Assembly: GCA_003136515.1 (NCBI GenBank)
Contig: PLEU01000130.1
Location: 1-7,163, forward strand
From: Spartobacteria bacterium
Lineage (GTDB): Bacteria; Verrucomicrobiota; Verrucomicrobiae; Chthoniobacterales; UBA6821
Reading direction: 5' to 3'
Length of the DNA: 7,163 nucleotides
The notes under the pieces: model-generated
What the model was told of the DNA's origin: nothing
Database searches by the model: none
Seen by the model: only the letters and a program-made list of their open reading frames with translations
Translations under genes and position numbers: made by a program
Part shown: in pieces, positions 5,469 through 7,163 of the stretch
How the letters are laid out: each line of letters begins with the position of its first letter
Numbering within the stretch: the first letter of the stretch is position 1

Positions 5469-7163
5469 TTATTTGTAACTACGCGTCGCAAGGTGGACGG
5501 CCTCGTAATGCAGCGGCTCTTTGACAAGGGTCGGTTCCTTCCCTTCCCCTTGGAACATCCAGGCAAAGACATCAGCGAATTTGTCATCATGCCGTAGGGC
5601 CTCCCCATCTGCGGTCTGATGTTCGATGCGAAAATGTCCTCCGCACGATTCCTCGCGGGTAAGTGCGTCCAAGCAGAGAAGTTCACCGAATTCCAAAAAG
5701 TCCGCGATGCGGCCGGCTCTTTCCAGGGATTGATTCAGATCGGCTCCGGTGCCGGGCACAGCTACTTCCTTCCAGAATCGCTCGCGCAAAGCTCGAATCT
5801 CGGCGATCGCCTGCGTGAGTCCGGCTGCGTCACGCGCCATGCCACAATTGTCCCAGAGGATGAGTCCGAGACTTCGGTGGAATTCATCGACTGGAACTTT
5901 TCCCTTGATCGCCAAAAGGCGATTGATGCGTTCCTGCACTTCCTTTTCCGTTTTCTTGAACTCGGGAAGGTCGGTCGTGATCTTTGGACCGCTGTATTGG
6001 GTGGAGAGATATTCACCGAGGGTATAGGGTATGACGAAATAACCGTCTGCGAGCCCCTGCATCAGGGCCGAGGCTCCGAGCCTGTTCGCTCCGTGGTCTG
6101 AAAAGTTGGCTTCTCCCAGAACATGAAGGCCTGGGATGTTGCTCATCAGGTTGTAGTCCACCCAGAGGCCTCCCATCGTGTAATGAATGGCAGGATATAT
6201 CCGCATCGGGCGCTCATATGCGTTTTCGCCGGTGATGTTCTCATACATCTCAAAGAGGTTGCCGTAGCGTTCACGCACTGTCTTTTCACCAAGTCGACGG
6301 ATAGAATCGGAAAAGTCGAGATAAACTCCAAGACCGCCAGGACCGACGCCTCGTCCTGAATCACAGGCCTCTTTAGCACTCCGGGAGGCGATGTCGCGCG
6401 GGGCAAGATTGCCGTAACTCGGATATTTTCGCTCCAGATAATAATCTCGCTCCTCCTCGGGAATTTCCTGCGGAGGGCGGGTGTCACCTTTCTTTTTCGG
6501 CACCCAGACACGCCCGTCATTCCGAAGAGATTCGGACATCAAGGTCAGCTTCGACTGATACTCACCGGCGACAGGAATGCATGTCGGATGGATCTGCGTA
6601 TAGCAGGGATTGGCAAAGAGCGCTCCGCGCTTATATGCCCTCCAAGTGGCTGTGACATTGGAACCCCGGGCGTTGGTCGAGAGATAATAGGCATTTCCGT
6701 AACCGCCGGTGCAGAGAAGGACGGTGTCGGCGGCGTGGCTCTTGATCTCGCCGGTGATCAGATTCCGAGTGATGATTCCCTTCGCATGACCATTTACGAG
6801 GACGAGATCGAGCATCTCAGTATTCTCGTGCATGGTGATCCGACCCAGGCCGATCTGATTGCTCAGGGCTGAATAGGCTCCAAGCAGGAGTTGCTGACCA
6901 GTCTGGCCCTTCGCATAGAAGGTGCGGGAAACCTGTGCCCCTCCGAAAGATCGGTTGGCTAGTTCGCCCCCATATTCTCGGGCGAAGGGGACCCCTTGCG
7001 AGACGCACTGGTCAATGATGTTGCCACTTACTTCAGCAAGGCGATAGACATTGGCTTCCCGGGCGCGAAAATCCCCCCCCTTGATAGTATCATAAAATAG
7101 CCTCCAGATACTGTCCCCGTCATTCTGGTAATTCTTTGCAGCGTTGATGCCGCCCTGCGCGGC
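5469..7163 (-). CDS. sdhA: Succinate dehydrogenase/fumarate reductase flavoprotein subunit (5' partial)
   Basis: SdhA oxidises succinate to fumarate with covalently bound FAD. The frame is open from base 7163 through to the TAA at 5471-5469, giving 564 residues; the first 60-90 residues, with the dinucleotide-binding glycine motif and the FAD-linking histidine, lie past the right edge. The fragment starts at [18 protein letters not shown], which normally follows that histidine closely. It continues through the capping domain motif QIHPTCIP (His codon 6590-6588), the catalytic-arginine segment APRDIASR (about 6401-6381), [10 protein letters not shown] (from 6185), and the flavin-binding [18 protein letters not shown] (from 6116). 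The C-terminal helical domain ends with [11 protein letters not shown] and EHQT. This style resembles the SdhA paired with a one-subunit cytochrome b (SdhC), which would be expected upstream. A run of eight G in the coding strand (7080-7073) encodes KGGD. The first ATG visible in the window, at 6833, is internal, not the start. Confidence 0.97.
   Translation of the reverse strand, partial: AAQGGINAAKNYQNDGDSIWRLFYDTIKGGDFRAREANVYRLAEVSGNIIDQCVSQGVPFAREYGGELANRSFGGAQVSRTFYAKGQTGQQLLLGAYSALSNQIGLGRITMHENTEMLDLVLVNGHAKGIITRNLITGEIKSHAADTVLLCTGGYGNAYYLSTNARGSNVTATWRAYKRGALFANPCYTQIHPTCIPVAGEYQSKLTLMSESLRNDGRVWVPKKKGDTRPPQEIPEEERDYYLERKYPSYGNLAPRDIASRSAKEACDSGRGVGPGGLGVYLDFSDSIRRLGEKTVRERYGNLFEMYENITGENAYERPMRIYPAIHYTMGGLWVDYNLMSNIPGLHVLGEANFSDHGANRLGASALMQGLADGYFVIPYTLGEYLSTQYSGPKITTDLPEFKKTEKEVQERINRLLAIKGKVPVDEFHRSLGLILWDNCGMARDAAGLTQAIAEIRALRERFWKEVAVPGTGADLNQSLERAGRIADFLEFGELLCLDALTREESCGGHFRIEHQTADGEALRHDDKFADVFAWMFQGEGKEPTLVKEPLHYEAVHLATRSYK

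Noticed and set aside
5055..5597. A 180-codon plus-strand open frame spanning the sdhA-sdhB junction.
   Set aside because: It is antisense to the conserved iron-sulfur motifs and the sdhA 3' end; no domain is recognisable.
6833..7163. Possible truncation of sdhA at the ATG at 6833, or a frameshift at the G tract.
   Set aside because: Reading the frame by hand from 7163 shows it open and matching SdhA throughout (AAQGGINA to [12 protein letters not shown]), so the gene simply continues past the window edge.

Overview
The window is ordinary bacterial chromosome carrying housekeeping and envelope genes. I found no mobile element, CRISPR array, tRNA or rRNA. The mix suggests a Verrucomicrobiota-like bacterium (related PVC or Bacteroidota-like lineages are possible). 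The reasons are a PEP-CTERM (exosortase-sorted) protein, a SdhA/SdhB pair of the type common in Bacteroidota, Verrucomicrobiota and Geobacter, a proline-rich FtsH tail, and start codons that mostly lack a clear Shine-Dalgarno sequence. This assignment is an inference from protein style, not a database result.

Layout, left to right. Positions 1-1028 (+) hold the 3' half of ftsH, the membrane AAA+ zinc protease, cut by the left edge. Positions 1144-1605 (+) hold a small unrecognised protein with one N-terminal membrane anchor. Positions 1802-2629 (+) hold murI (glutamate racemase, D-glutamate for peptidoglycan). A convergent gap with inverted repeats follows. Positions 2784-3926 (-) hold a LivJ/LivK-type branched-chain amino-acid ABC substrate-binding lipoprotein with no permease or ATPase genes beside it. 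A 118-bp divergent gap leads to a short PEP-CTERM protein at 4045-4575 (+). A second convergent gap of 116 bp precedes the succinate dehydrogenase/fumarate reductase genes on the minus strand: sdhB (4692-5450), with sdhA (5469 to the right edge, 5' end missing) upstream of it. The membrane cytochrome b subunit is expected beyond the right edge.

How the genes relate. sdhA and sdhB form one transcription unit, 18 bp apart. ftsH, the small membrane protein and murI share a strand but are separated by 115 and 196 bp, so they need not be one operon. The substrate-binding protein and the PEP-CTERM gene are divergent and share one regulatory gap.

Nothing here is convincingly a new biological system. 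The points most worth a second look are the unknown anchored protein between ftsH and murI, the PEP-CTERM protein with a 17-residue tail after its sorting signal and a hairpin just ahead of its start, the orphan binding protein, and two long homopolymer tracts (9 C in ftsH, 8 G in sdhA) inside coding sequence.
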